Below the pieces are notes generated by a model, which was given only the letters and a program-made list of their open reading frames with translations, made no database searches and was not told the DNA's origin. A program made the position numbers and the translations under genes. DNA of 64,000 nucleotides from Microbacterium sp. (GTDB lineage Bacteria > Actinomycetota > Actinomycetes > Actinomycetales > Microbacteriaceae), in assembly GCF_017305435.1 (NCBI RefSeq), contig NZ_JAFKIP010000003.1, positions 434,001 through 498,000 on the forward strand, written 5' to 3'. Shown piece by piece: positions 40,005-48,207 of this stretch (the stretch's first letter is position 1; every line of letters begins with the position of its first letter).

Positions 40005-40885
40005 TCACTCTCACCCTGAACAACGGCGTCACCCTGCCCACCATCGGGCTCGGCGTGTTCCAGTCTCCGCCCGAGGAGACGACGGATGCCGTCGCCGAAG
40101 CCCTCCGCGTTGGCTATCGCCACATCGACACCGCTGCCGCGTATCGCAACGAGCGCGAGGTCGGCGAAGGCATTCGCCGCTCCGGCGTCCCGCGCGACGA
40201 CATCTTCCTCGAGACGAAGGTGTGGGTAAGCGACTTCGGGTACGACAAGACGCTGCACGCGTTCGAGAAGGCGACCGGCAAGCTCGGCGTCGACACCCTC
40301 GACCTGCTCATCCTGCACCAGCCCGCTCCCACCCGCTTCGACACCACGGTGGCGGCCTACCGTGCGCTCGAGACCCTGTACGCCGACGGACGCGTCCGCG
40401 CGATCGGGGTCAGCAACTTCATGCCCCACCACCTCGACCGGCTCGCCGCCGAGACCGAGATCATCCCCGCGGTCAACCAGGTCGAGCTGCACCCGTACTT
40501 CACGCAGCCCGCCGTGCAGGCCGCGGATGCGGCGCGCGGCATCCTCACCCAGGCCTGGTCGCCGATCGGCGGGATCACCTTCTACCCCGGCTGGGGCGAC
40601 GGGAAGCGCAGCGTGATGGACGACCCCACGATCGGCGCAATCGCCTCCGCGCACGGCAAGAGCCCCGCACAGGTCATGCTGCGCTGGGGCATCCAGCAGG
40701 GCCGCTCCGTCATCCCCAAATCGATCAACCCGACCCGGATCGCCGAGAACTTCGACGTCTTCGACTTCGAGCTCACCACGGAGGAGCTCGCCCGCATCGA
40801 CGCACTCGACACCGGCGTGCGCGGCGGCCCCGATCCCGACCAGCCCCGCGACGCCATGTTCGACGTCGTGATCGACGAAGCCTGA
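40001..40885 (+). CDS. Aldo/keto reductase (AKR5-like)
   Basis: A 294-residue NADPH-dependent carbonyl reductase with the (beta/alpha)8 fold. The catalytic residues are visible: D in GYRHIDTAAAYRNE, Y in that segment, K in FLETKVWVSD and H in LLILHQPAP. The cofactor end has SVIPKSINPTRIAENFDVFDFEL. It resembles 2,5-diketo-gluconate reductase-type enzymes that reduce small aldehydes and ketones. It is the second gene of a three-gene operon and is probably induced through the divergent XRE regulator. Confidence 0.92.
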   Translation: MITLTLNNGVTLPTIGLGVFQSPPEETTDAVAEALRVGYRHIDTAAAYRNEREVGEGIRRSGVPRDDIFLETKVWVSDFGYDKTLHAFEKATGKLGVDTLDLLILHQPAPTRFDTTVAAYRALETLYADGRVRAIGVSNFMPHHLDRLAAETEIIPAVNQVELHPYFTQPAVQAADAARGILTQAWSPIGGITFYPGWGDGKRSVMDDPTIGAIASAHGKSPAQVMLRWGIQQGRSVIPKSINPTRIAENFDVFDFELTTEELARIDALDTGVRGGPDPDQPRDAMFDVVIDEA

Positions 40886-40902
40886 ACCGAAGGAGAACGC
40901 TC

Positions 40903-41922
40903 ATGGAATACCGCAGCCTCGGACGCACCGGCGTCAAGGTCAGCCCGCTGTGCCTCGGCGCGATGATGTTCGGCCCGTGGGGAAACGAGGACGAGGCGGA
41001 CAGCATCCGCATCATCCACGCCGCCCTCGATGCCGGCATCAACTTCGTCGATACCGCCGACGTCTACTCGGCCGGTGTCTCCGAGGAGATCACCGGCAAG
41101 GCACTCAAGGGGCGGCGTGACGATGTCGTCCTCGCGACGAAGTTCTTCATGCCGATGGATGCCGACGACCCCAACCAGCGCGGCGGATCGCGCCGCTGGA
41201 TCATCCGCGAGGTCGAGAACTCCCTGCGACGCCTCGACACCGACTACATCGACCTGTACCAGGTGCACCGGCCCGACCCGGCCGTCGACATCGAAGAGAC
41301 CCTCGGGGCGCTCTCGGATCTCGTGCACCAGGGCAAGATCCGCTACCTCGGTTCGTCATCGTTCTCCGGCTCGCAGATCGTGGAGGCGCAGTGGGCCTCG
41401 CAGTCACGAGGTCTGGAACGGTTCGTCACGGAGCAGCCGCCCTACTCGATCCTCGTCCGCGGCGTCGAAGAGGATGTCCTGCCGACCGTGCAGCGGCACG
41501 GAATGGGCACCCTCACCTACAGCCCGCTCTCCGGTGGCTGGCTCTCGGGCAAGTGGCGAAAGGATGCCGCAGCCGCCCCGACCTCGAACGCACGCCCGAA
41601 GGCGCGGTTCGACATGAACAGCCCCGCGAACCGGCGCAAGCTCGACATCGTCGAAGACCTCGCCGTCCTCGCCGAGCAGAACGACCTGACGCTCATCGAG
41701 ATGGCGATCGCGTTCGTGATCAACCACCCCGGGGTCACCGCCGCGATCGTCGGTCCCCGCACGATGGAGCAACTCGAGTCGTACCTTCCCGCCGCGTCGC
41801 TCACCCTGCGGACCGAAGTGCTCGACCGGATCGACGCGATCGTCGCCCCCGGCGTCACCGTCAACCCCGACGACAACAGCTACGGCATGCACGAGCTCAC
41901 ACCCGCGAACCGCCGCCGCTGA
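40903..41922 (+). CDS. Aldo/keto reductase (YajO/AKR11-like)
   Basis: A 339-residue aldo/keto reductase with MEYRSLGRTGVKVSPLCLGAMMFG at the start, the catalytic D and Y in INFVDTADVYSAGVSEE, K in VVLATKFFMP and H in DLYQVHRPDP. The NADP-binding end reads AAIVGPRTMEQLESYL. A good GGAG lies nine bases before the ATG. It belongs to a different AKR subfamily from the preceding gene, so the operon supplies two reductases with distinct substrates plus a CMD protein, consistent with detoxification of reactive carbonyls (inference). Confidence 0.92.
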   Translation: MEYRSLGRTGVKVSPLCLGAMMFGPWGNEDEADSIRIIHAALDAGINFVDTADVYSAGVSEEITGKALKGRRDDVVLATKFFMPMDADDPNQRGGSRRWIIREVENSLRRLDTDYIDLYQVHRPDPAVDIEETLGALSDLVHQGKIRYLGSSSFSGSQIVEAQWASQSRGLERFVTEQPPYSILVRGVEEDVLPTVQRHGMGTLTYSPLSGGWLSGKWRKDAAAAPTSNARPKARFDMNSPANRRKLDIVEDLAVLAEQNDLTLIEMAIAFVINHPGVTAAIVGPRTMEQLESYLPAASLTLRTEVLDRIDAIVAPGVTVNPDDNSYGMHELTPANRRR

Positions 41923-41989
41923 TCACACTCATGCGGCCGACAGCCCGTCGCGAACCCTCACGGAATGCCCACGCCGCACCGCCCGGCTC

Positions 41990-42334
41990 TCACGCCGCGC
42001 AGGCGACGCACGTCGTCGCGAACGGTCGCGCCTCGAGTCTGCCCGCGGGGATGCCGGCGCCGCACACGACGCACACCCCGTACGTCCCCGCCGCGATCCG
42101 CGCGAGCGCGGCATCCACCTCACTCCGTTCGGACGCCGCCGCCCGCCGCAGCGCCTCGATGCGCTGCCACTCGCCCGACAGCGTCGACCCTTCCGGATCG
42201 TGCTCGTCGTCAGCGGTCTGGTCGGCGCGGTCCGCGCGCACGGCGGCGGCATCGGCATCGAGCCGACTGAGCAGCGCGTCGAGATCCGCGGCGCGTGCGC
42301 GGAGGGCGTCCGCCGGCGCACCCGGCACGGTCAC
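41990..42334 (-). CDS. TraR/DksA-type zinc-finger protein
   Basis: A 114-residue protein with an N-terminal helical hairpin rich in Asp and Ala (about 5-70) and a C-terminal C4 zinc finger CVVCGAGIPAGRLEARPFATTCVAC. It resembles DksA/TraR and the actinobacterial CarD-independent RNA-polymerase-binding proteins that modulate initiation through the secondary channel; the acidic tip residues expected there are among the DEHD/DADAA stretch, but the match is loose. The GTG at 42334 lies three bases after the VOC stop, so both are on one leftward message. Confidence 0.82.
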   Translation of the reverse strand: MTVPGAPADALRARAADLDALLSRLDADAAAVRADRADQTADDEHDPEGSTLSGEWQRIEALRRAAASERSEVDAALARIAAGTYGVCVVCGAGIPAGRLEARPFATTCVACAA

Positions 42335-42337
42335 CGC

Positions 42338-42733
42338 CTACCCCTGGTACCCGATCAGCCACGTGACCCCGAACCGGTCGCGCACCTGGCCGTCGTGATC
42401 GCCCCATGGCTTGAGCGCGAGCGCATCGAGAACCGCCCCGCCTTCGGCGAGCGCGGCGAACCAGCGCTCGAGCTCGGCCGGCTCCGCCATGCCCAGGAGT
42501 GAGAACAGGATGCCGCGGAGCGCGAGGGGCTCCTCCCCCGGCCCGGCATCCGACGCGAAGAGCTCGACCGCACCCTGGAGCATGCCGTGCGCGACGGCAT
42601 CCGCCGGCCCGTCGCCCCGCCCGAAGTCGCCGTACGAGTGGATGACGAGGTCTCCGCCGAAGACGTCGCGGTAGAACTCGAGCGCCTCACGGGCGCCCCC
42701 GTCGAAGTGCAGGTACGGCGTGAGTCCGGTCAT
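42338..42733 (-). CDS. VOC-family (PhnB-like) protein
   Basis: A 131-residue protein of the vicinal oxygen chelate fold, PhnB/glyoxalase-like branch (TPYLHFDGGAREALEFYRDVFGGDLVIHSYGDFG and ALALKPWGDHDGQVRDRFGVTWLI). The family includes resistance proteins and enzymes but many members lack known activity. The start ATG lies six bases from the -10 box TAGAGT (42740-42745, minus strand), fitting a leaderless message that continues into the DksA-like gene. Confidence 0.9.
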   Translation of the reverse strand: MTGLTPYLHFDGGAREALEFYRDVFGGDLVIHSYGDFGRGDGPADAVAHGMLQGAVELFASDAGPGEEPLALRGILFSLLGMAEPAELERWFAALAEGGAVLDALALKPWGDHDGQVRDRFGVTWLIGYQG

Positions 42734-42895
42734 GGCCCGACTCTACGACCGAGTTCCGACACCCGCGACCCCAACCCGTGCCCCCTCGCGCCAACCTCGC
42801 GCCACCCTGTCAAGCCCCCTGACGGACGCCCGCACGCGGCGCAGACTCGTCGGACGATGCCCGCCCTCGCGGAGGCGGCCGAACAGGAGATGACC

Positions 42896-43123
42896 ATGTC
42901 CGATCCGAACTCCACCCATCCCGACGACGCGACGGCCGAGGCAGCGGCGCGCGCCGCGGGAAACGCGGCCGACCCCGACCGGGCGGCGCAGCCCGGGGCC
43001 GACGACCTCACCGAGCCCAGCACCGAGAAGGAGCCCGGCGAAGAGCCGACCGCGCCCGACTCGGCATCCGAGCCGAGCCACGAGGCGACGGGCATCGGCG
43101 TCCTGGGCGTCGACGACGCCTGA
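42896..43123 (+). CDS. Small acidic protein of unknown function
   Basis: A 75-residue protein rich in Ala, Asp, Glu and Pro with no predicted fold (SDPNSTHPDDATAEAAARAAG... EKEPGEEPTAPDSASEPSHEATGIGVLGVDDA). It has no membrane segment and no recognisable domain, and is probably disordered. The ATG at 42896 is chosen because AGGAG lies seven bases upstream; an in-frame ATG two codons earlier overlaps that site. Codon use resembles neighbours. It lies alone between a divergent VOC gene and purL. Confidence 0.55.
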   Translation: MSDPNSTHPDDATAEAAARAAGNAADPDRAAQPGADDLTEPSTEKEPGEEPTAPDSASEPSHEATGIGVLGVDDA

Positions 43124-43126
43124 CAT

Positions 43127-43213
43127 GTCGGCGCAGATCGTCGCTTCCGGCGTCTGGAGCGACGATTCGCGCCGACGAAACCGGCACGACCGACGATTCG
43201 CGCCGACGAAACC
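43127..43213. repeat. Palindrome with tandem CGACGATTCGCGCCGACG copies
   Basis: Two identical 23-bp direct repeats starting CGACGATTCGCGCCGACG (43160 and 43191) lie 31 bp apart. An inverted partner GTCGGCGCAGATCGTCG (43127-43143) pairs with either at 15 of 17 positions. The element directly follows the stop of the small acidic gene and could end its transcript. Confidence 0.6.
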
Positions 43214-43306
43214 CGCAGCGGCGATGAACCGCGGGAGAACGGCAGACCCTCCCGGCTAGACTTGAGGCATCCCCCGCCGGCATCCCGAGTCTTGGAGTCC
43301 AGCCGC

Positions 43307-45643
43307 GTGAGCACCCCCGAATTCGCCGAGAAGGTCGCCGACACCGTCGAGCACGCCGTAGAGACTCCCGAGAAGGAGCAGCCGTACGCGGCGCTGGGTC
43401 TGAAGCCCGACGAGTATGCCGAGATCAAGACCATCCTCGGGCGCCGCCCCACCAGCGGCGAGCTCGCGATGTACTCCGTGATGTGGTCGGAGCACTGCTC
43501 GTACAAGTCGTCGAAGATCTACCTGCGCCGCTTCGGCCAGAAGGTCAGCGACGAGATGAAGACCCGCCTCATGGTGGGCATGGGCCAGAACGCGGGCGTC
43601 GTGGACGTCGGCGAGGGCTGGGCCGTCACCTTCAAGGTCGAGTCGCACAACCACCCGAGCTATATCGAGCCGTTCCAGGGCGCCGCGACCGGCGTGGGCG
43701 GCATCGTGCGCGACATCATCTCCATGGGCGCGCGCCCGGTCGCCGTCATGGATCAGCTGCGCTTCGGTGCGATCGACCACCCCGACACCGCCCGCGTCGT
43801 CCACGGCGTCGTGTCGGGCATCTCGTCGTACGCGAACTGCCTGGGCCTGCCGAACATCGGCGGCGAGACCGTCTTCGACGCGGTCTACCAGGGCAACCCC
43901 CTCGTCAACGCCCTCGCGGTCGGCGTCATGCGCCACGAGGACATCAAGCTCGCCAACGCGACCGGCGCCGGCAACCAGGTCGTGCTCTTCGGGGCGCGCA
44001 CGGGCGGCGACGGCATCGGCGGGGCGTCGATCCTGGCATCCGACACCTTCGCCGACGGCGGCCCCACCAAGCGCCCCGCCGTGCAGGTGGGTGACCCCTT
44101 CGCCGAGAAGGTGCTCATCGAGTGCTGCCTCGAGCTCTACAAGGGCGAGCTCGTCGAGGCCATCCAGGATCTCGGTGCTGCAGGCATCTCGTGCGCGACG
44201 AGCGAGCTCGCCGCCAACGGCGGGTCGGGCATGCGCGTCGACCTCGAGAACGTGCTGCTGCGCGACCCCACGCTCACGCCCGAGGAGATCCTCATGAGCG
44301 AGTCGCAGGAGCGCATGATGGCGATCGTCGCGCCCGAGAAGCTGGATGCCTTCCTCGCGGTCACGTCGAAGTGGGATGTCGAGACGTCGGTCCTCGGCGA
44401 GGTCACCGGCGACGGACGCCTGCAGATCTTCTGGCACGGCGAGAAGATCGTCGACGTCGACCCGTCGACCGTCGCGGTCGACGGCCCCGTCTACGAGCGC
44501 CCGGTCGCTTACCCGACCTGGATCGACGCGCTGCAGCTCGATTCCGCCGCGGCCCTTCCTCGCACCGACGACCCCGCCGTGCTGCGTGCGCAGTTCGAAG
44601 CGCTCCTCGGCAGCGCGAACCTCGCCGACACCGCGTGGGTGACCAACCAGTACGACTACTACGTCATGGGCAACACGGCCCTGTCGTTCCCCGACGACGC
44701 GGGCATGATCCGCGTCGACGAGGAGTCGGGCCTGGGCTTCGCGATCGCGACCGACTGCAACGGCCGCTACTGCCAGCTCGACCCGTATGCGGGCGCGCAG
44801 CTCGCCCTCGCCGAGGCCTACCGCAACGTCGCCGTCACGGGCGCGGTGCCGACCGCCGTCACCGACTGCCTGAACTTCGGCTCGCCGGAGAACCCCGAGG
44901 TCATGTGGCAGTTCGGCCAGGCCGTCGACGGTCTCGCCGACGCGTGCCTCGAGCTCGGCGTGCCCGTCACGGGCGGCAACGTCAGCTTCTACAACCAGAC
45001 CGGTGACGTGCCGATCTTCCCGACCCCGGTCGTCGGCGTCCTCGGCATCATCGACGACGTCGCCCGGCGCATCCCGAGCGGGTGGCAGGATGCCGGCGAG
45101 AACATCTACCTCCTCGGCGTCACCGCGACCGAGCTGTCCGGTTCGGCGTGGGCGGGGACGGTCCACGGCCACCTCGGGGGCCGCCCCCCGGCGGTCGACC
45201 TCGGGGCCGAGCGTCGCCTCGCGGAGCTCATCCAGGCGGCATCCCAGCAGGAGCTCGTGTCGAGCGCCCACGACCTGTCTTCGGGCGGCCTCGCGCAAGC
45301 CCTCGCCGAGGCCGTCATGCGCTTCGGCGTCGGTGCCCGCGTGTGGCTGCGCGAGATCATGGAGCGTGACGGCGTGGATGCCGCGACGGCCCTCTTCTCG
45401 GAGTCGACCGGCCGCGTCATCGTGTCGGTGCCGCGCGAGGAGGACGTGAAGTTCCGCGGTCTGTGCGAGGGCCGCGGCTACCCCGTGCTGCGCATCGGCG
45501 TGACCGATCCCGCCGCGGACGGCGACGAGCCCGCGCTCGAGGTGCAGGACGTCTTCACGCTCACCGTGCCGGAGCTGCGCGCGATCTCGCAGGCGACGCT
45601 CCCCGCCGCATTCGGCTCCGTCATCGCCGAACCCGCCGTCTGA
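43307..45643 (+). CDS. purL: Phosphoribosylformylglycinamidine synthase subunit II
   Basis: A 778-residue small-type PurL that, with PurQ and PurS, converts FGAR, glutamine and ATP to FGAM in purine synthesis. Motifs include [56 protein letters not shown] and [16 protein letters not shown]. The glutaminase domain is absent, as expected for the three-subunit form. The start is GTG at 43307 (VSTPEFAEK), with TTGGAG about ten bases upstream; earlier in-frame codons lack homology. purQ and purS are not in this window. purA, 7 kb away, is another purine step. Confidence 0.96.
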   Translation: MSTPEFAEKVADTVEHAVETPEKEQPYAALGLKPDEYAEIKTILGRRPTSGELAMYSVMWSEHCSYKSSKIYLRRFGQKVSDEMKTRLMVGMGQNAGVVDVGEGWAVTFKVESHNHPSYIEPFQGAATGVGGIVRDIISMGARPVAVMDQLRFGAIDHPDTARVVHGVVSGISSYANCLGLPNIGGETVFDAVYQGNPLVNALAVGVMRHEDIKLANATGAGNQVVLFGARTGGDGIGGASILASDTFADGGPTKRPAVQVGDPFAEKVLIECCLELYKGELVEAIQDLGAAGISCATSELAANGGSGMRVDLENVLLRDPTLTPEEILMSESQERMMAIVAPEKLDAFLAVTSKWDVETSVLGEVTGDGRLQIFWHGEKIVDVDPSTVAVDGPVYERPVAYPTWIDALQLDSAAALPRTDDPAVLRAQFEALLGSANLADTAWVTNQYDYYVMGNTALSFPDDAGMIRVDEESGLGFAIATDCNGRYCQLDPYAGAQLALAEAYRNVAVTGAVPTAVTDCLNFGSPENPEVMWQFGQAVDGLADACLELGVPVTGGNVSFYNQTGDVPIFPTPVVGVLGIIDDVARRIPSGWQDAGENIYLLGVTATELSGSAWAGTVHGHLGGRPPAVDLGAERRLAELIQAASQQELVSSAHDLSSGGLAQALAEAVMRFGVGARVWLREIMERDGVDAATALFSESTGRVIVSVPREEDVKFRGLCEGRGYPVLRIGVTDPAADGDEPALEVQDVFTLTVPELRAISQATLPAAFGSVIAEPAV

Positions 45644-45675
45644 ACCCGCTCGACGACACCCCTAGGCTGAGGACC

Positions 45676-45810
45676 ATGACCGATCAGGACGAGTACCAGG
45701 GCATGAACGAGGCGCGCACGCGGCGCACGCGGATCGTCGCGTGGGTCGTGATCGGCGCGCTGATCCTCGTCGGCGGCGGCGCGACGGTGCTCGCGCTCAT
45801 CTTCGGCTGA
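45676..45810 (+). CDS. 44-residue single-helix membrane protein
   Basis: A short protein MTDQDEYQGMNEARTRRTRI followed by one membrane helix (VAWVVIGALILVGGGATVLALIFG). An acidic/polar N-terminus followed by Arg-rich residues suggests an N-in orientation. The ATG lies seven bases after a TAGGCT -10 box (45663-45668), so it is a leaderless gene candidate. I recognise no family; similar tiny proteins are common and usually unannotated in this group. Confidence 0.6.
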   Translation: MTDQDEYQGMNEARTRRTRIVAWVVIGALILVGGGATVLALIFG

Positions 45811-45855
45811 CGCGCGCGACCCCGCTTCGCCCGCGTCCCGGCGCCCGCACTCCAT

Positions 45856-45913
45856 CGAGTGTCCAAGACACGCGGACGCGGCACCCCCGGCATCCGCGTG
45901 TCTTGGACGCTCG
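45856..45913. repeat. GTGTCCAAGACACGCGGA palindrome, copy A
   Basis: 21-bp arms (45856-45876 and 45893-45913) match at 20 of 21 positions around a 16-base centre. Two more copies lie at 47688-47747 and 49819-49876, all between genes. Confidence 0.75.
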
Positions 45914-45960
45914 CGAAGGTGACGCGGGCCCGCGCCCGGCCGAGGTTCAGGCATGCTGGA

Positions 45961-45966
45961 TAGCAT
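45961..45966 (+). promoter_or_regulatory. -10 box (TAGCAT) of the first paralogous membrane gene
   Basis: TAGCAT is followed by GAAGGG and the GTG at 45973. The spacing fits a leaderless start. Confidence 0.4.
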
Positions 45967-45972
45967 GAAGGG

Positions 45973-46887
45973 GTGGAACCGTTCCTCGCGGTGTTCGCCG
46001 AGTTCTGGTGGATCGGACCGACGGTGATCGGTGCGGGCGCCCTCGGCTGGTTCGGGCTGCGCGGTCAGCGCGGCACGGCGAAAGCGCGTCGACTCGCGTA
46101 CGACGCGTCGCGCGAGGCGCTGCGCACGGCCCAGCAGGAGGCCCAGGCATCCCGTCACGGCGTGCGCGTCGCGCGGGCGGAGCTCGCTCGCGCACAGGCG
46201 GCCCGCACCGCGGGATACACCGGCCCCGACGAGGTCGCCGCGGCGCGCCGCGCGCTCGACGCCGCACAGCGCGACACCCGGGCGGCGGCCGCGACCCTCC
46301 GCGCGCGGCGCGCGAACCTGTCCGCCGACCGGGCAGCGCTCGCCGCGCGCTCGTCCGACCCGGCGCACCTGCCGCTCGCCCGCGTCATGGCCGCCGACGA
46401 CGCCGTCACGGCTCGGTGGATGGAATACGAGACGGATGCCGCGCGTCAGCTCGCGTTCCCGGCGATGAGCGATGCGCGGGTGCCGCAGACAGCCGCCTTC
46501 CTCGCCGCGCACCGCACGGCACGCGCCTTGCGGCCGGCGGCCCCCACCGCGCGCATCACCCCGGCGCAGTTCGGCGCGTACCGCGACGCCGTGGCGCGCC
46601 TGCACCACGCTTTCGAAGCGGCGGAGGCCGAGGCGTGGCGGCGGGCGCGCGCGGCCGGATCGGCGCCCGCCGGCCCCGGACCCGACTCGCCGCGCCCCGC
46701 CGACTGGGTGATCACGGCGCAGGAGATCGCGCAGAACCTCACCCAGACGGTGCTCGCCCGCGGTGCCGAAGCGCTCGCCCGCGCCACCGCCCCGCGACCA
46801 CGTGACGGCGCCTCAGGGGGCCCCGACGGCGGGGGCCGCGGCGGTCCGCGCGACACACGCGGCGATGACCGCGACGACCACGCGTAG
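45973..46887 (+). CDS. Membrane-anchored coiled-coil protein, paralog 1 of an uncharacterised pair
   Basis: A 304-residue protein with an N-terminal membrane helix (about 5-28, VFAEFWWIGPTVIGAGALGWFGL), a long Ala/Arg-rich helical region (30-135) likely to form a coiled coil, and a conserved block near 140-225 beginning DDAVTARWMEYETDAARQLA. The C-terminal 40 residues are Gly/Arg/Asp-rich and disordered. The same conserved block recurs in the next gene. I find no match to a known family; the block might be a helical binding domain. It is followed after 9 bp by its paralog. Confidence 0.7.
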   Translation: MEPFLAVFAEFWWIGPTVIGAGALGWFGLRGQRGTAKARRLAYDASREALRTAQQEAQASRHGVRVARAELARAQAARTAGYTGPDEVAAARRALDAAQRDTRAAAATLRARRANLSADRAALAARSSDPAHLPLARVMAADDAVTARWMEYETDAARQLAFPAMSDARVPQTAAFLAAHRTARALRPAAPTARITPAQFGAYRDAVARLHHAFEAAEAEAWRRARAAGSAPAGPGPDSPRPADWVITAQEIAQNLTQTVLARGAEALARATAPRPRDGASGGPDGGGRGGPRDTRGDDRDDHA

Positions 46888-46890
46888 GCT
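46885..46890 (+). promoter_or_regulatory. -10 box (TAGGCT) of the second paralogous membrane gene
   Basis: TAGGCT overlaps the stop of the preceding gene and ends six bases before the GTG at 46897, fitting leaderless transcription inside the pair. Confidence 0.45.
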
Positions 46891-46896
46891 GACCGC

Positions 46897-47628
46897 GTGG
46901 ATGAGTTCTGGGCCTTCGCGCGCGACTACTGGTGGCTCGCCTTCCCCGTCATAGCCGTCGCCGGCGGCTTCGCGCGGCGCTGGGAGTTCAGTGCCCGGTC
47001 GCGCCACAAGCGACGTCTGGAGATCCTGCAGGCGAAGGCCGCGCTGAAGGCCGCGACGCCGCCCAAGCAGGTCGCGCACGCGGCGGAGCCGAAGCCCATC
47101 ACGAAGCCCTCCCCGACCCAGCCGCAGCTGGAGAAGCTGTTCGCGGAGCACGACGCCGTCACGGCGCGCTGGCTCGACTACGAGCTGGATGTCGCGAAGC
47201 TCATCGCCTACCCGACGATCAGCGACGGCCGTCAACCCCTGACCGCCGCCTTCCTCCGCGCGAAGAAGACCGCCGACCGGCTCCGCCCCACGTCACCCAA
47301 AGCGCACCCGACCGACGCCGAACTCGCCGCGTACGCGAGCGCGGTCACCGACTACGAGGTCGCCTTCGACGTCGCCGAGCGCGAAGCCCGCCGGCTCCGC
47401 GACTCCGACTTCACCGAGACCGAGCGCAAGCGCCTCGCGACCGCGCAGAAGCTCCTGTCGGTCGCGGTCGACGGGGCGGCCACGCCCGCTGAGCGCCAGG
47501 TCGCCTACAAGCGCGTGCGCGAAGAGCTCGACGGGCTCATCGTCGTCTCCGACGAGGCGATCGTGGTGCTGGAGAAGAAGGTCGCGCTCCCGTTGGATGC
47601 CGCGGCATCCGACGCCCCCGCCGACTGA
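46897..47628 (+). CDS. Membrane-anchored protein, paralog 2 of an uncharacterised pair
   Basis: A 243-residue protein with one N-terminal helix (WWLAFPVIAVAGGFA), basic residues after it, and the conserved block at about 85-170: HDAVTARWLDYELDVAKLIA, SDGRQPLTAAFLRAKKTADRLRP and a YASAVTDYEVAFDVAEREARR helix. Paralog 1 has DDAVTARWMEYETDAARQLA and SDARVPQTAAFLAAHRTARALRP at the same spacing, so the two arose by tandem duplication with different linkers. The C-terminal helix (TERKRLATAQKLLSVAVDGA... RVREELDGLIVVSDEAIVVLEKK) is unique to this copy. No function can be assigned. Confidence 0.75.
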   Translation: MDEFWAFARDYWWLAFPVIAVAGGFARRWEFSARSRHKRRLEILQAKAALKAATPPKQVAHAAEPKPITKPSPTQPQLEKLFAEHDAVTARWLDYELDVAKLIAYPTISDGRQPLTAAFLRAKKTADRLRPTSPKAHPTDAELAAYASAVTDYEVAFDVAEREARRLRDSDFTETERKRLATAQKLLSVAVDGAATPAERQVAYKRVREELDGLIVVSDEAIVVLEKKVALPLDAAASDAPAD

Positions 47629-47687
47629 CCCGCCCAACCCGCCCCCGCCCGCCCCGCCCCGCCGCGCCCCCGCCCAATCCGCCCCCG

Positions 47688-47747
47688 CCGAGTGTCCAAG
47701 ACACGCGGACACCGGGCGCCGACCGTCCGCGTGTTCTGGACACTCGG
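47688..47747. repeat. GTGTCCAAGACACGCGGA palindrome, copy B
   Basis: 23-bp arms (47688-47710 and 47725-47747) agree at 21 of 23 positions; a CT/TC swap is the only difference. It lies between paralog 2 and the gntR promoter. Confidence 0.75.
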
Positions 47748-47755
47748 CGGAAGGG

Positions 47756-47802
47756 TTGACGACACACGGGTTCTGTGGTTACTTAGTTGAGTAACTAACC
47801 AC
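47756..47802 (+). promoter_or_regulatory. Promoter and operator of the GntR-ABC operon
   Basis: -35 TTGACG (47756-47761), 17-bp spacer and -10 TTACTT (47779-47784). The dyad GTGGTTA (47775-47781) with TAACCAC (47796-47802), containing nested GTTACT/AGTAAC and TTAGTT/AACTAA half sites, covers the -10 box, as expected for autorepression by the adjacent GntR protein. Confidence 0.7.
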
Positions 47803-47823
47803 TGAACCCGGATGGAGGCGCGC

Positions 47824-48207
47824 GTGATCGAAGAGGGCAAACCGCTTTTCCTGCAGATCGCGGAGAACGTCGAGGACGCGATCCTCGACGGTGCACTGCC
47901 GGAGGATTCGCGCGCCCCCTCGACCAACGAGCTCGCCGCCTTCCATCGCATCAACCCCGCCACGGCGGCGAAGGGAGTGAACATGCTCGTCGACAAGGGC
48001 GTGCTCGTGAAGAGGCGCGGGATCGGCATGTTCGTGGCTCCCGGCGCCCGCGCGGCGCTCCTCGCCGAACGACGGTCGGCCTTCGCCGACCGCTACATCC
48101 AGCCGCTGATCGCCGAGGCGCGCACTCTCGGCCTCGGCCCCGACGACCTTGCGCGCCTCGTGCTGGAGCGCGCGGCCACCGACCACCTTGAAGGGAACGC
48201 ACGATGA
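47824..48207 (+). CDS. GntR-family regulator, YtrA subfamily
   Basis: A 127-residue YtrA-type repressor with the GntR winged helix (GKPLFLQIAENVEDAILDGALPEDSRAPSTNELAAFHRINPATAAKGVNMLVDKGVLVKRRGIGMFV) and only a short C-terminal dimer segment. I choose GTG 47824 because GGAGG lies five bases upstream and because the family starts there; the ATG at 47812 has no such site. YtrA regulators control adjacent ABC transporters in response to cell-wall antibiotics or envelope stress. Its stop overlaps the ATPase ATG. Confidence 0.92.
   Translation: MIEEGKPLFLQIAENVEDAILDGALPEDSRAPSTNELAAFHRINPATAAKGVNMLVDKGVLVKRRGIGMFVAPGARAALLAERRSAFADRYIQPLIAEARTLGLGPDDLARLVLERAATDHLEGNAR

Noticed and set aside
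42734-42895. A small gene between the VOC and acidic-protein genes
   Set aside because: The possible short frames have no ribosome site or -10 spacing; the region holds repeated CTCGCGCCA motifs instead.
43256-45298. A 680-codon minus-strand frame opposite purL
   Set aside because: It is a mirror frame of a highly conserved enzyme gene, low-complexity Arg/Asp/Val-rich, with no start signal or homology.
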